A stretch of 35,615 nucleotides of DNA, from positions 1 through 35,615 of IMG/VR virus record IMGVR_UViG_3300020121_000398; one strand, written 5' to 3'. The position numbers and the translations under genes are program-made. The notes below the pieces were generated by a model, which was given only the letters and a program-made list of their open reading frames with translations, was not told the DNA's origin and made no database searches. Positions 7,958 through 15,511 of this stretch are shown here, one piece after another (positions within the stretch are counted from its first letter, which is position 1; every line of letters begins with the position of its first letter). Origin of the DNA: a virus.

Positions 7958-8514
7958 GTGATGCTCCTGACGGCGCTCGGGGGCTCGTCCAGGCTGACCG
8001 TGTAAAAAGTCGTCACCCGATCGAGCATGCCCCGTTCGTCGGTGCCAGCTACGGCGTCGGTCACGATCCACTTGCTGGTACGCGGCTCTTGCACGATCGC
8101 GAACACGTGACCGTAGTGACCAGGCTCGCCAAAACCAACGACGACGTACTTCACAACGCGCCCGATCGTCAGGCACATCGTCGCGGTCAGCTCCGCGATC
8201 TCGTCGCAGTCGGCGAGCACGACGCCGTTCTTCTTGATCTCTTCGAGCAGCGCCTGCGCGTCCCGTACGAGCTCGACGTGCAGGGGATCGGGCGTGTAGC
8301 GAACGTGCTCCGTCACCCAATATCGGATCGCAAGGATCTCTCCGAGGTAGTCCTTCGGTTGTACGTTACGGATCACGTCCTCCGTCATCATGCGAACGAA
8401 GAGACTCTTCTCGCCGCGAGGTCCCTGCGCGTCCTTGACCATCTGCCGGAGAGTGTCCGGATGCCCATGGAACGCACTGAGAGAATATTGAGGAACCTGG
8501 GTATCGCCGAGCAT
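7954..8514 (-). CDS. transglutaminase-like cysteine protease fold protein, 186 aa
   Basis: The catalytic triad of the transglutaminase-like superfamily is visible: Cys103 in VLADCDEIAEL, His136 in GHYGHVFAIV and Asp153 in WIVTDAVAG, in the expected order. The upstream helix (RYWVTEHVRYTPDP) fits the family pattern before the catalytic Cys. These enzymes act as proteases or amidases, or form isopeptide cross-links. In phages they occur near structural genes. It is the only clear enzyme in the membrane-protein block, so processing or cross-linking of those proteins is a reasonable inference. The ribosome site is weak (GGGA). No membrane segment. Confidence 0.75.
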   Translation of the reverse strand: MLGDTQVPQYSLSAFHGHPDTLRQMVKDAQGPRGEKSLFVRMMTEDVIRNVQPKDYLGEILAIRYWVTEHVRYTPDPLHVELVRDAQALLEEIKKNGVVLADCDEIAELTATMCLTIGRVVKYVVVGFGEPGHYGHVFAIVQEPRTSKWIVTDAVAGTDERGMLDRVTTFYTVSLDEPPSAVRSIT

Positions 8515-8559
8515 GGGTATCCCGATGCAGGGGGTCGGGAGCGCCCAGCAGTCGAAACT

Positions 8560-8727
8560 CTACCTGCTGGCCCCGAAATCCTCAACCGCTCTTTCGGCAT
8601 CGCCGATTCTGGCGCGCTTTTCCTGGCGCCGCTGCGCCGTAAAGCCTCCGCTGCAGCCGTTCGCCTTGTGCGGCTTACAGAACAAACACCCGGCGCGCCG
8701 GTTCTTCGGGCGCTTGTGATGGGCCAT
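8560..8727 (-). CDS. small CxxC basic protein, 55 aa
   Basis: A clear AAGGAG lies six bases before the ATG, and the frame is open to a TAG at 8560. The protein is Arg/Lys-rich, with a single CLFCKPHKANG motif near residues 14-24 and a helical charged C-terminus. Short proteins with C-x-x-C-K-P-H-K are common near mobile elements and in phages of high-GC hosts; their role is unknown, probably nucleic-acid binding. Bases 8515-8559 upstream hold no gene. Confidence 0.65.
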   Translation of the reverse strand: MAHHKRPKNRRAGCLFCKPHKANGCSGGFTAQRRQEKRARIGDAERAVEDFGASR

Positions 8728-8763
8728 GAACACTCCTTGCCGGCGTCACCGGCGTGGTCGTGT

Positions 8764-9195
8764 TCACGCGGCCTTCATCTTGGCGTCGAGCGCAAAGACT
8801 GCGACGGCGAGCGCCACGAGGATCCCACCAGTGACCCACGTCGACGCGTGCCCGAGGTTTGCGGTGTCCGCCTCGGCGGGAGCCGGAGCGTCCTCGCCGA
8901 GACCCTTGAACCCGATGATTCGTCCGTTGGCGTCGAAGATCGCGCAGCGCCCGTTCTGGTCACGGACCTCGCACTCTTCTTCGATGTAGACGGGGTAACC
9001 GTACGGCCAGGAGGCGTCGCCGCCCCACCAACCGGGGCCACCTCCCTGGATGATCGTCGTGCCGCCGCCGCGCCCGCCGTGATGAAAGCCGCCACCGCCT
9101 CCGTGGTGCCCACCACCTCCGCCGCCACCATGGTGGCCTCCACCTCCTCCTCCGTGACCACCGCCGCCTTTACCGAGTCCGCTCGTTTGGTACAT
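8764..9195 (-). CDS. Gly/His-rich tail-anchored protein with GLGED motif, 143 aa
   Basis: The ATG at 9195 starts MYQTSGLGKGGGG. About 35 residues of almost pure Gly and His follow (runs of GGGGGHH and FHHGG), then a conserved-looking domain with two cysteines (EEECEVRDQNGRCAIFD). GFKGLGEDAPAP comes next, and a transmembrane helix near 117-135 (TWVTGGILVALAVAVFAL). His-rich low-complexity stretches can bind metals or act as flexible spacers. DNA encoding the stretch is a simple GGN/CAC repeat that could vary in length between isolates. Confidence 0.6.
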   Translation of the reverse strand: MYQTSGLGKGGGGHGGGGGGHHGGGGGGGHHGGGGGFHHGGRGGGTTIIQGGGPGWWGGDASWPYGYPVYIEEECEVRDQNGRCAIFDANGRIIGFKGLGEDAPAPAEADTANLGHASTWVTGGILVALAVAVFALDAKMKAA

Positions 9196-9203
9196 CGCGA
9201 CAC

Positions 9204-9431
9204 CTACACCAGCGCCCAACGTCCGTTGACCCAATCGAAGCGCTGGGCAAACGCCGCGACTTGCTGATCGATCGTGGCCTGAGTCATCCCGAGGACCTCG
9301 TCCTCGGCTTCGTCGTCGCTCATCCAGACGGGGCCCCGCTTCGAGAGGACACGCCCACCAGAGACGAGACGGAAGTACCGCCACTTGTGGTCGTCCCAGA
9401 AGGAGAAGCCGAGCGACGTTAGGCCGTACAT
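9204..9431 (-). CDS. hypothetical protein, 75 aa
   Basis: Small soluble protein with an aromatic N-terminal half (FSFWDDHKWRYFRLV) and an acidic helix in the middle (SDDEAEDEVLGM). A GGGCGAG stretch precedes the ATG. It ends nine bases before the Gly/His-rich gene. No family recognised. The 81 bases upstream (9432-9512) show no gene and no repeat. Confidence 0.5.
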   Translation of the reverse strand: MYGLTSLGFSFWDDHKWRYFRLVSGGRVLSKRGPVWMSDDEAEDEVLGMTQATIDQQVAAFAQRFDWVNGRWALV

Positions 9432-9512
9432 TGCTCGCCCAGTCTACAGGCGCCGAGCCGCGACCGGCAAGCTTTCAGGTCCGGGCCGCAGAATTCCTGG
9501 CAGATCAGCGAG

Positions 9513-9725
9513 TCACGCTGACGGAATTCCCTCGCGAATCGATGGCTCGCTGCTCCGACACACGTCGATGACTTGCTCGTGGCTAAACCCAAGCAGGATA
9601 AATTCTGCTACGGCCATCCCCATCAGCGTCGACGCGATCGTGACACGGCTGGATCCGTTCGCCTCTGCAATTGTGATCGCATCCTGGAACAGCGCTCGCA
9701 GGCGCCGCAACTCGTTCACGTTCAT
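9513..9725 (-). CDS. hypothetical helical protein, 70 aa
   Basis: The ATG at 9725 overlaps the stop of the gene upstream (ATGA). All-helical, with a hydrophobic middle (TIASTLMGMAVAEFILLGF) that is probably a packed helix rather than a membrane segment. No family recognised. Confidence 0.5.
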   Translation of the reverse strand: MNVNELRRLRALFQDAITIAEANGSSRVTIASTLMGMAVAEFILLGFSHEQVIDVCRSSEPSIREGIPSA

Positions 9726-9970
9726 TTTTCGTCGCTCCCCGTGGGCCACACGTCGAGCGGCCAGAGCAGGATCGTGAGAACGAACCCGAGGACGACAGCG
9801 ACCACGGCAGTGCCCGTAGGCGTCGGGTAACGGACAGGATCCATGTTTTCGATGCCTCGCCCCTCTCGCACTCCGAGAATCGCGTCCTCATAAATGTATG
9901 CCCGCAGCGAGATGGCGCGTGCGAGGCCAAGAGTGAGGTACAGGATGCCGATCCCGAAAAGCACAGTCAC
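9722..9970 (-). CDS. small protein with two TM segments, 82 aa
   Basis: GTG start overlapping the upstream stop (GTGA). Two hydrophobic segments lie at about 2-23 (VLFGIGILYLTLGLARAI) and 55-73 (VAVVLGFVLTILLWPL), joined by a polar loop. The C-terminus is charged. The size and two-helix topology resemble class II holins, but nothing else supports lysis, and no endolysin is adjacent. Confidence 0.55.
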   Translation of the reverse strand: MTVLFGIGILYLTLGLARAISLRAYIYEDAILGVREGRGIENMDPVRYPTPTGTAVVAVVLGFVLTILLWPLDVWPTGSDEK

Positions 9971-10362
9971 GGAGATGCCTCGTCTGGCAGCATGACATGA
10001 TGGACGCACTCCCACACGACCTTCGAGCAGCATCCGGTCGCATCCACGTAGCCGTACGTCTCCTTGCCGCACCGCTCACACGGTCTCGGTTGCGGCGCTG
10101 CGAGATCGTGGCGCAGACCTTGATGGTATTCGAACTTGCCGTCGCGTTGCACCACCGTGAAGATGCGGTCCGCTTTGCGCTTCACGCAGTCATCGCAGAT
10201 GTACAGTTCCAGGTAGCCCTCGTCCGGGCGCAGGCTGTCCCAGACCGTGCTCCCGTAGTTCCCATGTGAGGTCCAATGAATCGCGTCTCCGGGGATCTGG
10301 TGCGGGGAGTAGCCGCCACCACCTGACTTGATCGGCCTGTCGCAAACGAGGCAGAGCACCAT
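9967..10362 (-). CDS. multi-zinc-ribbon protein, 131 aa
   Basis: Three paired-cysteine sites are visible: CLVCDRP at the start, CDDCVKRK in the middle and CERCGKE near residue 104, with a further CC pair and a His-His late on. They suggest two zinc ribbons. The ATG at 10362 is internal to a longer frame; I chose it because it begins directly with the first zinc knuckle and starts two bases before the stop upstream. Probably binds nucleic acid or protein; the role is unknown. Confidence 0.55.
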   Translation of the reverse strand: MVLCLVCDRPIKSGGGGYSPHQIPGDAIHWTSHGNYGSTVWDSLRPDEGYLELYICDDCVKRKADRIFTVVQRDGKFEYHQGLRHDLAAPQPRPCERCGKETYGYVDATGCCSKVVWECVHHVMLPDEASP

Positions 10363-10363
10363 T

Positions 10364-10606
10364 TCAGTTCGCTTCCGATGACTCAGACACCACGGTCCCG
10401 CCGACGAATGATGCGTCCACGATTGCGTGGAGATCTTCACGGATCTTCGGCAGCTCTTCTCGTTCCCAGTTGTCTCGCGCAATTTTCGCGCAGGCGAATC
10501 CTACGAGGAAGCCCAGTCGATTCTCTTCCGCCACCCCCATCTTGTCCATCGCCGCGCAGAGGTCTTCCCACAGGGCCTCTACCTGCTCCTTCGTGACTAC
10601 CTTCAC
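10364..10606 (-). CDS. hypothetical helical protein, 80 aa
   Basis: GTG start overlapping the stop of the 866-aa gene (GTGA). The protein is helical (VTKEQVEALWEDLCAAM), with a short hydrophobic patch (GFLVGFACAKIA). By position it may partner the coiled-coil protein encoded just upstream. No family recognised. Confidence 0.5.
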   Translation of the reverse strand: MKVVTKEQVEALWEDLCAAMDKMGVAEENRLGFLVGFACAKIARDNWEREELPKIREDLHAIVDASFVGGTVVSESSEAN

Positions 10607-13203
10607 GACGGTGCGCTCGCGGGTTGCTGCTGTTGCTGAGCCATCTCTGCCTGCAACCTCTGTATCTGTTTCCCGATCTCCACCCAGAGCTTCTCGATCC
10701 ACTTCTTCCCGTCCCGGCTCGTGATGATCGACTCACCACCGTTCGGCATGCGTTTGACGATGTCGATGACGTCGGACGCCTTGTGGGAGCTGATGAGTAC
10801 GTGCGACGGTTCCGGAAACGACGCGACCATGCGCATGGCGACCTGGTCGGGCTCCATGCCCGCCGTCATGGCCTGCTCGATCTGAGATCGGAAGCCGACG
10901 ACCCACTCGTCGGGGAACACGGGCGAATACGACGTGGGCGCCGCGGGCTGCTGCTCCGGAGCGGGACCCTGAGGCTGCTGTTGTGGTCCTTCCGGTGGTG
11001 CTGCCTGCTGCTGCGGTTGCGGCGGTGCCGCTTGCGCCGGCTGAGGCTGCTGCTGAGGCTCGACCTGTACGCCCGGGGAGGGCGGCACGTGCGGGCGCTG
11101 CCCAGCGACGGGCACCGAGTCCTGCGTTGCCCAGGCCACTGCAGCCCGACGGCTCGGCGCCGGACGTGGCTGCGGTTGAGCTGGCCGCTGCGGCATGTTC
11201 TGCGGGAGCATGCGTGGGCTCTGTGGCTCTCGGGCGAGGACCTTCGGAACCCACTGGTCAGCGTTCTCGAAGAACTTACCGATGCCGGTTCCAGCGGTTG
11301 CGAGAAACCGGTCCCATCCGGTCTTCGGCTCGTCATCGTCCTTGTGGTAGCCCATGGCCTCCGCCTGTTCCTTGGCCTTGTTCAGGACGGTGACCGGGTC
11401 CTTCGCATCGGCGGCATCTGCTTTCGCCTCTTCGAGTTCTCCCTCCAGCCTTTGGATCTTTTCCTTCGTGTTGGCGAGCTGCATCTCGTAGGCGCTCTTG
11501 CTCGTGTCCGTGCGGGTCACGTGCTGGCCCTCTTGCATGCGCAGCTCCCGGGCGTGCTGGTCTTTGATGTCCTTCAGACGGTCTTCGAAGCGAGTGACGG
11601 TGTCGGCGACACGGCGGTCGGAAGCTTCGCGATCGTCCCGCCGCTGTTGGTCCGCCTGAGCACGGAGCTCGGTCTCTCGCTCTCGAAAGCGGCGCTCCTG
11701 TTCGTCGCCACGGTCTCGGGCGCGCTTTTCCACCTCGTCGAGCCGCTCTCGCATGCGCCGAAGCTCTTCATCGTGTCGCTCCTTCAGCGAAGTGAGCGCT
11801 TCCTTGTGGTTGTCCTTCAGCGTCGCGATCTCGTCGCGGTGACGATCCTTGAGGTCAGCAAGCTGCTCTTCCAGAACCTTGCCCGGTGAGACTGCCTTCG
11901 TCAGCTCGATGGCGCCCTGAAAGGGATTGTTCTGCGCGGCTGCCTGAGCGTTCTGCTGCGTCATGGTGTCGAACTTCTCGGCAAGCCTGCGCATCTCTGC
12001 CTTCTGCTCGTTCAGCTGTTCTCGCAGCGCGTTCTCACGAGTTTCGGCGGCGCGCCTTTCCGAGTCGAACTGCAAGCGCTGCTGCTCCAGCGCGGCCTTC
12101 TGCGTGTCCGCGACGACGTGCAGCGCTTCCTTGGTGCCGCCTCCGTCTCCTGCGCGCCTCAGAAGTTCGATCGTGAGGTCGTCCGCTCGTTTGCTGGCGG
12201 AGTTCACGAAATCGAGCGTCGACTTGTGCATCTGCGCGTCGGCCGCGTTCGTCGGTGGCTGCAGGGTGGGGGCCATGGGGTAGCCGGGCGGGAAAGGTTG
12301 CATCTTGCGGTCTCCTGCTGCTTGATTCACGTGGGCTGGGAAAATCAGTGGTGGCCGTGGGCCCGGCACCGTCAGCATGAACGGCTCCGTCTTGGGCTTG
12401 ATGAGCGGCTGTCCGGATACCGGATCCTGACGGCCGCGCGGATCAGGTCCGTAGACCTGCAGCAAATAGACGCTACCGCCGAAGCGGTCGGCAAACTCTT
12501 CCTCGGTGATGGGCACACGGATCTCGCCCATGTAACCGGACGTCGCCACCCCGAGCCACGCCTTCGGCTCTTTGCGTTCGACTCGAATGAAGTGCTGACC
12601 GTCGCCGATCGTGAACCGCGCGTAGACGTCGCGAAGGTTGCGCGGCTGCTTCCACCCGACGAGGTCCTCGTTGCTGTCCGGAAAGACGGCGCCGATCGTG
12701 GGCTTCGACCGGTTGCGCGGGTCATCCTCTTCCGCGGGGACCGCGTCCATCGGAGAGTGCGGCTCGTCGTCCGGCAGCGCCGGCTCGTCGGGATCGCCGT
12801 CAGTAAGGGAAGGGTCGTGGACCGGAGCCGTGCGCGGCACGGGAGGAGGGTCCTCGACCGGACCGTAGCGCTCTGTGAGGACGTCTTCGATCGACGTCCG
12901 TGTCTTCTTCGCGCGCGGCGCCGTCTGCTCCGGGTTCGACGCGCGCGCTTCCTCCCGTTCGTCGTCCGACATCTCGACGAACGCTGCCGGATCGAGCCCG
13001 CGTCGCTTCGCTTCGAGCCGCAGCTGATGGGTCCACCGCGCTTTGTACGCTCCGCGCTCGCGCGGGGACATCGCCGAGTACGCGGCGTACGGAACGTTGT
13101 AGCGACGCGACTCGCTGAGCAGGACGCGGTCGATCTGTCGTTGGTCGACAGATGCCGCGTCCTGAGTCTGCTCGGCTTCGCTCACGTCATCCCCGTCGTT
13201 CAC
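10603..13203 (-). CDS. 866-aa coiled-coil protein
   Basis: The longest gene in the window. GTG start overlaps the upstream stop (GTGA). Domains in order: an acidic/basic N-terminal helical part (1-100), a Pro/Asp linker (110-170), a compact beta-rich domain at about 175-300, and about 290 residues (roughly 325-615) of heptad-rich, highly charged coiled coil. Next comes a Pro/Gln low-complexity stretch (about 680-775), and a folded C-terminal domain follows (SPVFPDEWVVGFRSQI onward). There is no Walker motif, so it is not a packaging ATPase, and no membrane segment. The dimensions suit a scaffold, fibre or measuring protein, which is inference. Confidence 0.65.
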   Translation of the reverse strand: MNDGDDVSEAEQTQDAASVDQRQIDRVLLSESRRYNVPYAAYSAMSPRERGAYKARWTHQLRLEAKRRGLDPAAFVEMSDDEREEARASNPEQTAPRAKKTRTSIEDVLTERYGPVEDPPPVPRTAPVHDPSLTDGDPDEPALPDDEPHSPMDAVPAEEDDPRNRSKPTIGAVFPDSNEDLVGWKQPRNLRDVYARFTIGDGQHFIRVERKEPKAWLGVATSGYMGEIRVPITEEEFADRFGGSVYLLQVYGPDPRGRQDPVSGQPLIKPKTEPFMLTVPGPRPPLIFPAHVNQAAGDRKMQPFPPGYPMAPTLQPPTNAADAQMHKSTLDFVNSASKRADDLTIELLRRAGDGGGTKEALHVVADTQKAALEQQRLQFDSERRAAETRENALREQLNEQKAEMRRLAEKFDTMTQQNAQAAAQNNPFQGAIELTKAVSPGKVLEEQLADLKDRHRDEIATLKDNHKEALTSLKERHDEELRRMRERLDEVEKRARDRGDEQERRFRERETELRAQADQQRRDDREASDRRVADTVTRFEDRLKDIKDQHARELRMQEGQHVTRTDTSKSAYEMQLANTKEKIQRLEGELEEAKADAADAKDPVTVLNKAKEQAEAMGYHKDDDEPKTGWDRFLATAGTGIGKFFENADQWVPKVLAREPQSPRMLPQNMPQRPAQPQPRPAPSRRAAVAWATQDSVPVAGQRPHVPPSPGVQVEPQQQPQPAQAAPPQPQQQAAPPEGPQQQPQGPAPEQQPAAPTSYSPVFPDEWVVGFRSQIEQAMTAGMEPDQVAMRMVASFPEPSHVLISSHKASDVIDIVKRMPNGGESIITSRDGKKWIEKLWVEIGKQIQRLQAEMAQQQQQPASAPS

Positions 13204-13745
13204 TCGTCGTCATCATCATCCGGGTCGGGCTCCCCCTCTGGAGCATCCGCCGGATTGTCGTCGTCCACCGTGATCTCCCGAGTGAACTCCATCATGCCGT
13301 TCGTCGCGCGGCGGAGCGTCTCGAAGATCTCACGCTGACGTGCGCCTTCGATGCCGTCCGGGATGATGCCGTCCAAGCCGTCGAGCAGCTTCAGGAACTG
13401 CTCGAAGAGCTGGATGTACTTTTCAGCGTCCTCCTGAAGGAGTGTCGAGGCCGTAGTCTCTCCAGCCTCCACGCGCTCCAGCTCTTCCTCGACGTACATG
13501 AATGCGCCGCCGGTCGCCGCGGTGATGTCGACGAGAAGCGACATGACGGTCGCACCGATTTCTCGGTAGACCGTCGCGAGCTCCGTGTTCCCGGCGTCTT
13601 GCGCTGCCTTCGCCAAGGCCGCAAAGCGTGTCTTGCCTTCTGCCGCGTCCGTCCAGAGTGTGTGGAACTCGGCTTCCGTGTCGACGTCCTCCTCTCCAGG
13701 GGTCTCGGGTGTGCTCGGCTGGATCTGCGTTTGCGGCTCAGGCAT
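13200..13745 (-). CDS. acidic helical protein, 181 aa
   Basis: Highly acidic protein ending in DPDDDDDE, with a helical core (residues 25-150) and a Pro/Gln/Thr-rich N-terminus. AAAGGA lies upstream of the ATG, which overlaps the upstream gene by eight bases. The design resembles phage scaffolding or chaperone-like proteins, but I see no diagnostic motif. It is encoded directly before the 866-aa coiled-coil protein, so the two may act together. Confidence 0.55.
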   Translation of the reverse strand: MPEPQTQIQPSTPETPGEEDVDTEAEFHTLWTDAAEGKTRFAALAKAAQDAGNTELATVYREIGATVMSLLVDITAATGGAFMYVEEELERVEAGETTASTLLQEDAEKYIQLFEQFLKLLDGLDGIIPDGIEGARQREIFETLRRATNGMMEFTREITVDDDNPADAPEGEPDPDDDDDE

Positions 13746-14481
13746 CGGTGGGTCCTTTCGTATCGAAGATCCCCCCGAAGATCGGGAGGTGCTCGCGTGT
13801 CTTTCCCTGCTCGACCTTCAGCTTGTCGAAGTCTTCGAGCTGCTGACTTGTTGTGGCGTCGTAGGGATCGCGCATGTCGCAGGCCCACATGCCGGTGTCG
13901 CTCACGGTCATGAACGTCCCCTCCGTCGAACGGCGCGCGGAGCACAGGCGGTAGTACTTCGTGCGCGATGCGTTCAGGTGGAAGCTGCCCTTCTGCCGAA
14001 CGTAGTGCCTGCACGGTGGCCGAATCGGTTCGACTTCGACCCAGTCGGTGTCGGACCAAGACATTGAGAGAGCGAACTGCTGTAGCTCGCGAGACTTCTC
14101 CGGATTTTGGGCCCTGCAGATCTCTTCGAAGACTTCTCTTCGGGTACGCCAGCGACCGTTCGGGGCGCGCGTGACCTGTGCAGGGGTGAACCGCACCAAG
14201 ACTTCTGCCCACGAGTTGCGGATCACGAACGCCGAGTAGTCGCCCATGCACACGAGCGACTCGGTAGAGAGCGCGGGGATGTCGCTCTCCGTCGTCTGAT
14301 CCATCGTGACGGGCAACCCATCGGGACCGATCACGCGCTCGGCGATTGCCGGCTCGTAAGCGTCAGCTACCTCATCGAACGGATGAAACTCCGTTTCGGC
14401 GTCGGCGCTGCTTCCCTCGTGATCAAGAACGGTCTCGTCGAGGTCCGCGGAGTCGCGGACCTCGTCCTGGTCGTCGGACAT
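13738..14481 (-). CDS. hypothetical protein with cysteine/histidine sites, about 247 aa
   Basis: Two starts are possible: GTG at 14529, which touches the upstream stop, or ATG at 14481. I prefer the ATG because the acidic opening MSDDQDEVRDSADLDE resembles the neighbouring proteins, whereas the extra 16 residues look like translated spacer. A Glu/Asp-rich N-terminal 70 residues precede a mixed alpha/beta domain with scattered Cys and His (PPCRHYVRQKG, YRLCSARRS, WACDMRD). These could hold a metal. No family recognised. Confidence 0.55.
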   Translation of the reverse strand: MSDDQDEVRDSADLDETVLDHEGSSADAETEFHPFDEVADAYEPAIAERVIGPDGLPVTMDQTTESDIPALSTESLVCMGDYSAFVIRNSWAEVLVRFTPAQVTRAPNGRWRTRREVFEEICRAQNPEKSRELQQFALSMSWSDTDWVEVEPIRPPCRHYVRQKGSFHLNASRTKYYRLCSARRSTEGTFMTVSDTGMWACDMRDPYDATTSQQLEDFDKLKVEQGKTREHLPIFGGIFDTKGPTDA

Positions 14482-14528
14482 GTGGCACGCATGGTAAGCA
14501 CTGCCCGCGCATGAATCAACGGTCGTCA

Positions 14529-15080
14529 CTACCCTTTGGCGACTGATTCTTCGAGCAGGGCCCTGTTGACCTTATCGGCGAGCTCCATGGCGGGGGTACC
14601 GGCGACCTCCGGTCGAGGGTCCCCGTGGGCCTCGGCATACTCTCCGAGAATCCTCTGGAGACCCCGATCGACCACGACCGGTGGGGCCTGTTCGCCCAAT
14701 TTTCGAAGCCGCTCGACGTACGAATTGGCGACCTGGATGGCCATCGAGAGGTGCCGGAAGAGCATTGCCTGCGCGACGCCCGCTCCCTGGCTCGATTGGC
14801 GCCACAACTGCTGCCACTGGTCCCGTTCTCTCTCGACTCCTTCGATGATCCCGAAGAACTCGTCGGCTCTTCTCTTCTGGAGCGTCGCCTCAGCCCCGAG
14901 CTTGTTCGCCGCCACCACGGCTTCGTCGGCCGCCTTCATGGCCAGGTTGGCTTCCGTCGTGACCCTCCCGAGCTCCGACAAGAGGCGGACGTTCCTCACG
15001 CGGAGCCAAAACGTGTAGGGACCCAGACCCGTGATGAGCACGATGATGAGCAGGGACAGAATGAATGGGGCGGTGTTCAT
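14529..15080 (-). CDS. N-terminal TM plus coiled-coil protein, 183 aa
   Basis: Residues 4-25 form a transmembrane helix (PFILSLLIIVLITGLGPYTF) followed by an arginine-rich turn. A long Ala/Glu/Arg helix at about 30-115 is probably a coiled coil. The layout (signal-anchor then periplasmic coiled coil) resembles an inner-membrane spanin, although no outer-membrane spanin lipoprotein was found nearby. The ATG overlaps the NUDIX stop (ATGA). Confidence 0.55.
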   Translation of the reverse strand: MNTAPFILSLLIIVLITGLGPYTFWLRVRNVRLLSELGRVTTEANLAMKAADEAVVAANKLGAEATLQKRRADEFFGIIEGVERERDQWQQLWRQSSQGAGVAQAMLFRHLSMAIQVANSYVERLRKLGEQAPPVVVDRGLQRILGEYAEAHGDPRPEVAGTPAMELADKVNRALLEESVAKG

Positions 15081-15511
15081 GGATCTCCTCGTCTTTGCAG
15101 CACGTCGAGTGCCACGCGTGTTCCGGGGTGCACGTCCGCCGGAATGTCCCGGAGATCGAACCAGCCCCAGCGGACATGCTCCGCCGAAAGTCGCGGACAG
15201 AATTCCTCCCTGAAAGTACAGAGAAAGATTGTGTATTCGAGCTTCGCTCGGACCCCTCTACCCTCGGGCCCAGAAGCGTAGCGGCCATCAGGGAGCAGCC
15301 GGACCACGAAGCTGTCGAAGCAGTCGAGCAGGAAAGGCGAAAACCCGGTTTCCTCTTCGAGCTCGCGTGTTGCCGTCTCGGCTGGGTCGAGCTCTCCGGG
15401 ATCGACCGCGCCCCCGGGCTGATCCCACCCTTGGCCGTCCTCCCGCTGCAAGAGCAGGACCCGGCTGGTGTTCTCGGCGAGCACGAGCGTGCCGGCGGCG
15501 CGGAAGGTCAT
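15077..15511 (-). CDS. NUDIX hydrolase, 144 aa
   Basis: The NUDIX box is visible at residues 33-57: GGAVDPGE, then RELEEETGF. It coordinates the metal used to hydrolyse nucleoside diphosphates linked to another group. The spacing between GE and RE is eight residues rather than the canonical seven, a one-residue insertion in the loop. The whole domain is present from a leading beta-strand (TFRAAGTLVLAE) to the C-terminus. Such enzymes in phages may clean up oxidised or signalling nucleotides; the substrate cannot be read from sequence. The start overlaps the upstream gene (ATGA). Confidence 0.85.
   Translation of the reverse strand: MTFRAAGTLVLAENTSRVLLLQREDGQGWDQPGGAVDPGELDPAETATRELEEETGFSPFLLDCFDSFVVRLLPDGRYASGPEGRGVRAKLEYTIFLCTFREEFCPRLSAEHVRWGWFDLRDIPADVHPGTRVALDVLQRRGDP

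Noticed and set aside
7958-8320. N-terminal extension of the 234-aa anchored protein
   Set aside because: The extra residues are an Arg-rich shadow of the transglutaminase-like gene, and the ATG at 7957 sits in a standard ATGA overlap.
9040-9165. Possible tandem repeat array or CRISPR-like region
   Set aside because: The repetition is the simple coding repeat for the Gly/His stretch, with no spacers.
10603-13203. 866-aa protein as a packaging ATPase or portal
   Set aside because: No Walker A or B motif and no portal-like pattern is visible. The length is accounted for by coiled coil and low-complexity linkers.
10624-13338. Long plus-strand open frames (421 and 406 aa) opposite the coiled-coil gene
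   Set aside because: They mirror the 866-aa gene, contain Leu/Arg-rich low-complexity translation, and have no ribosome sites or junctions like those of the real genes.
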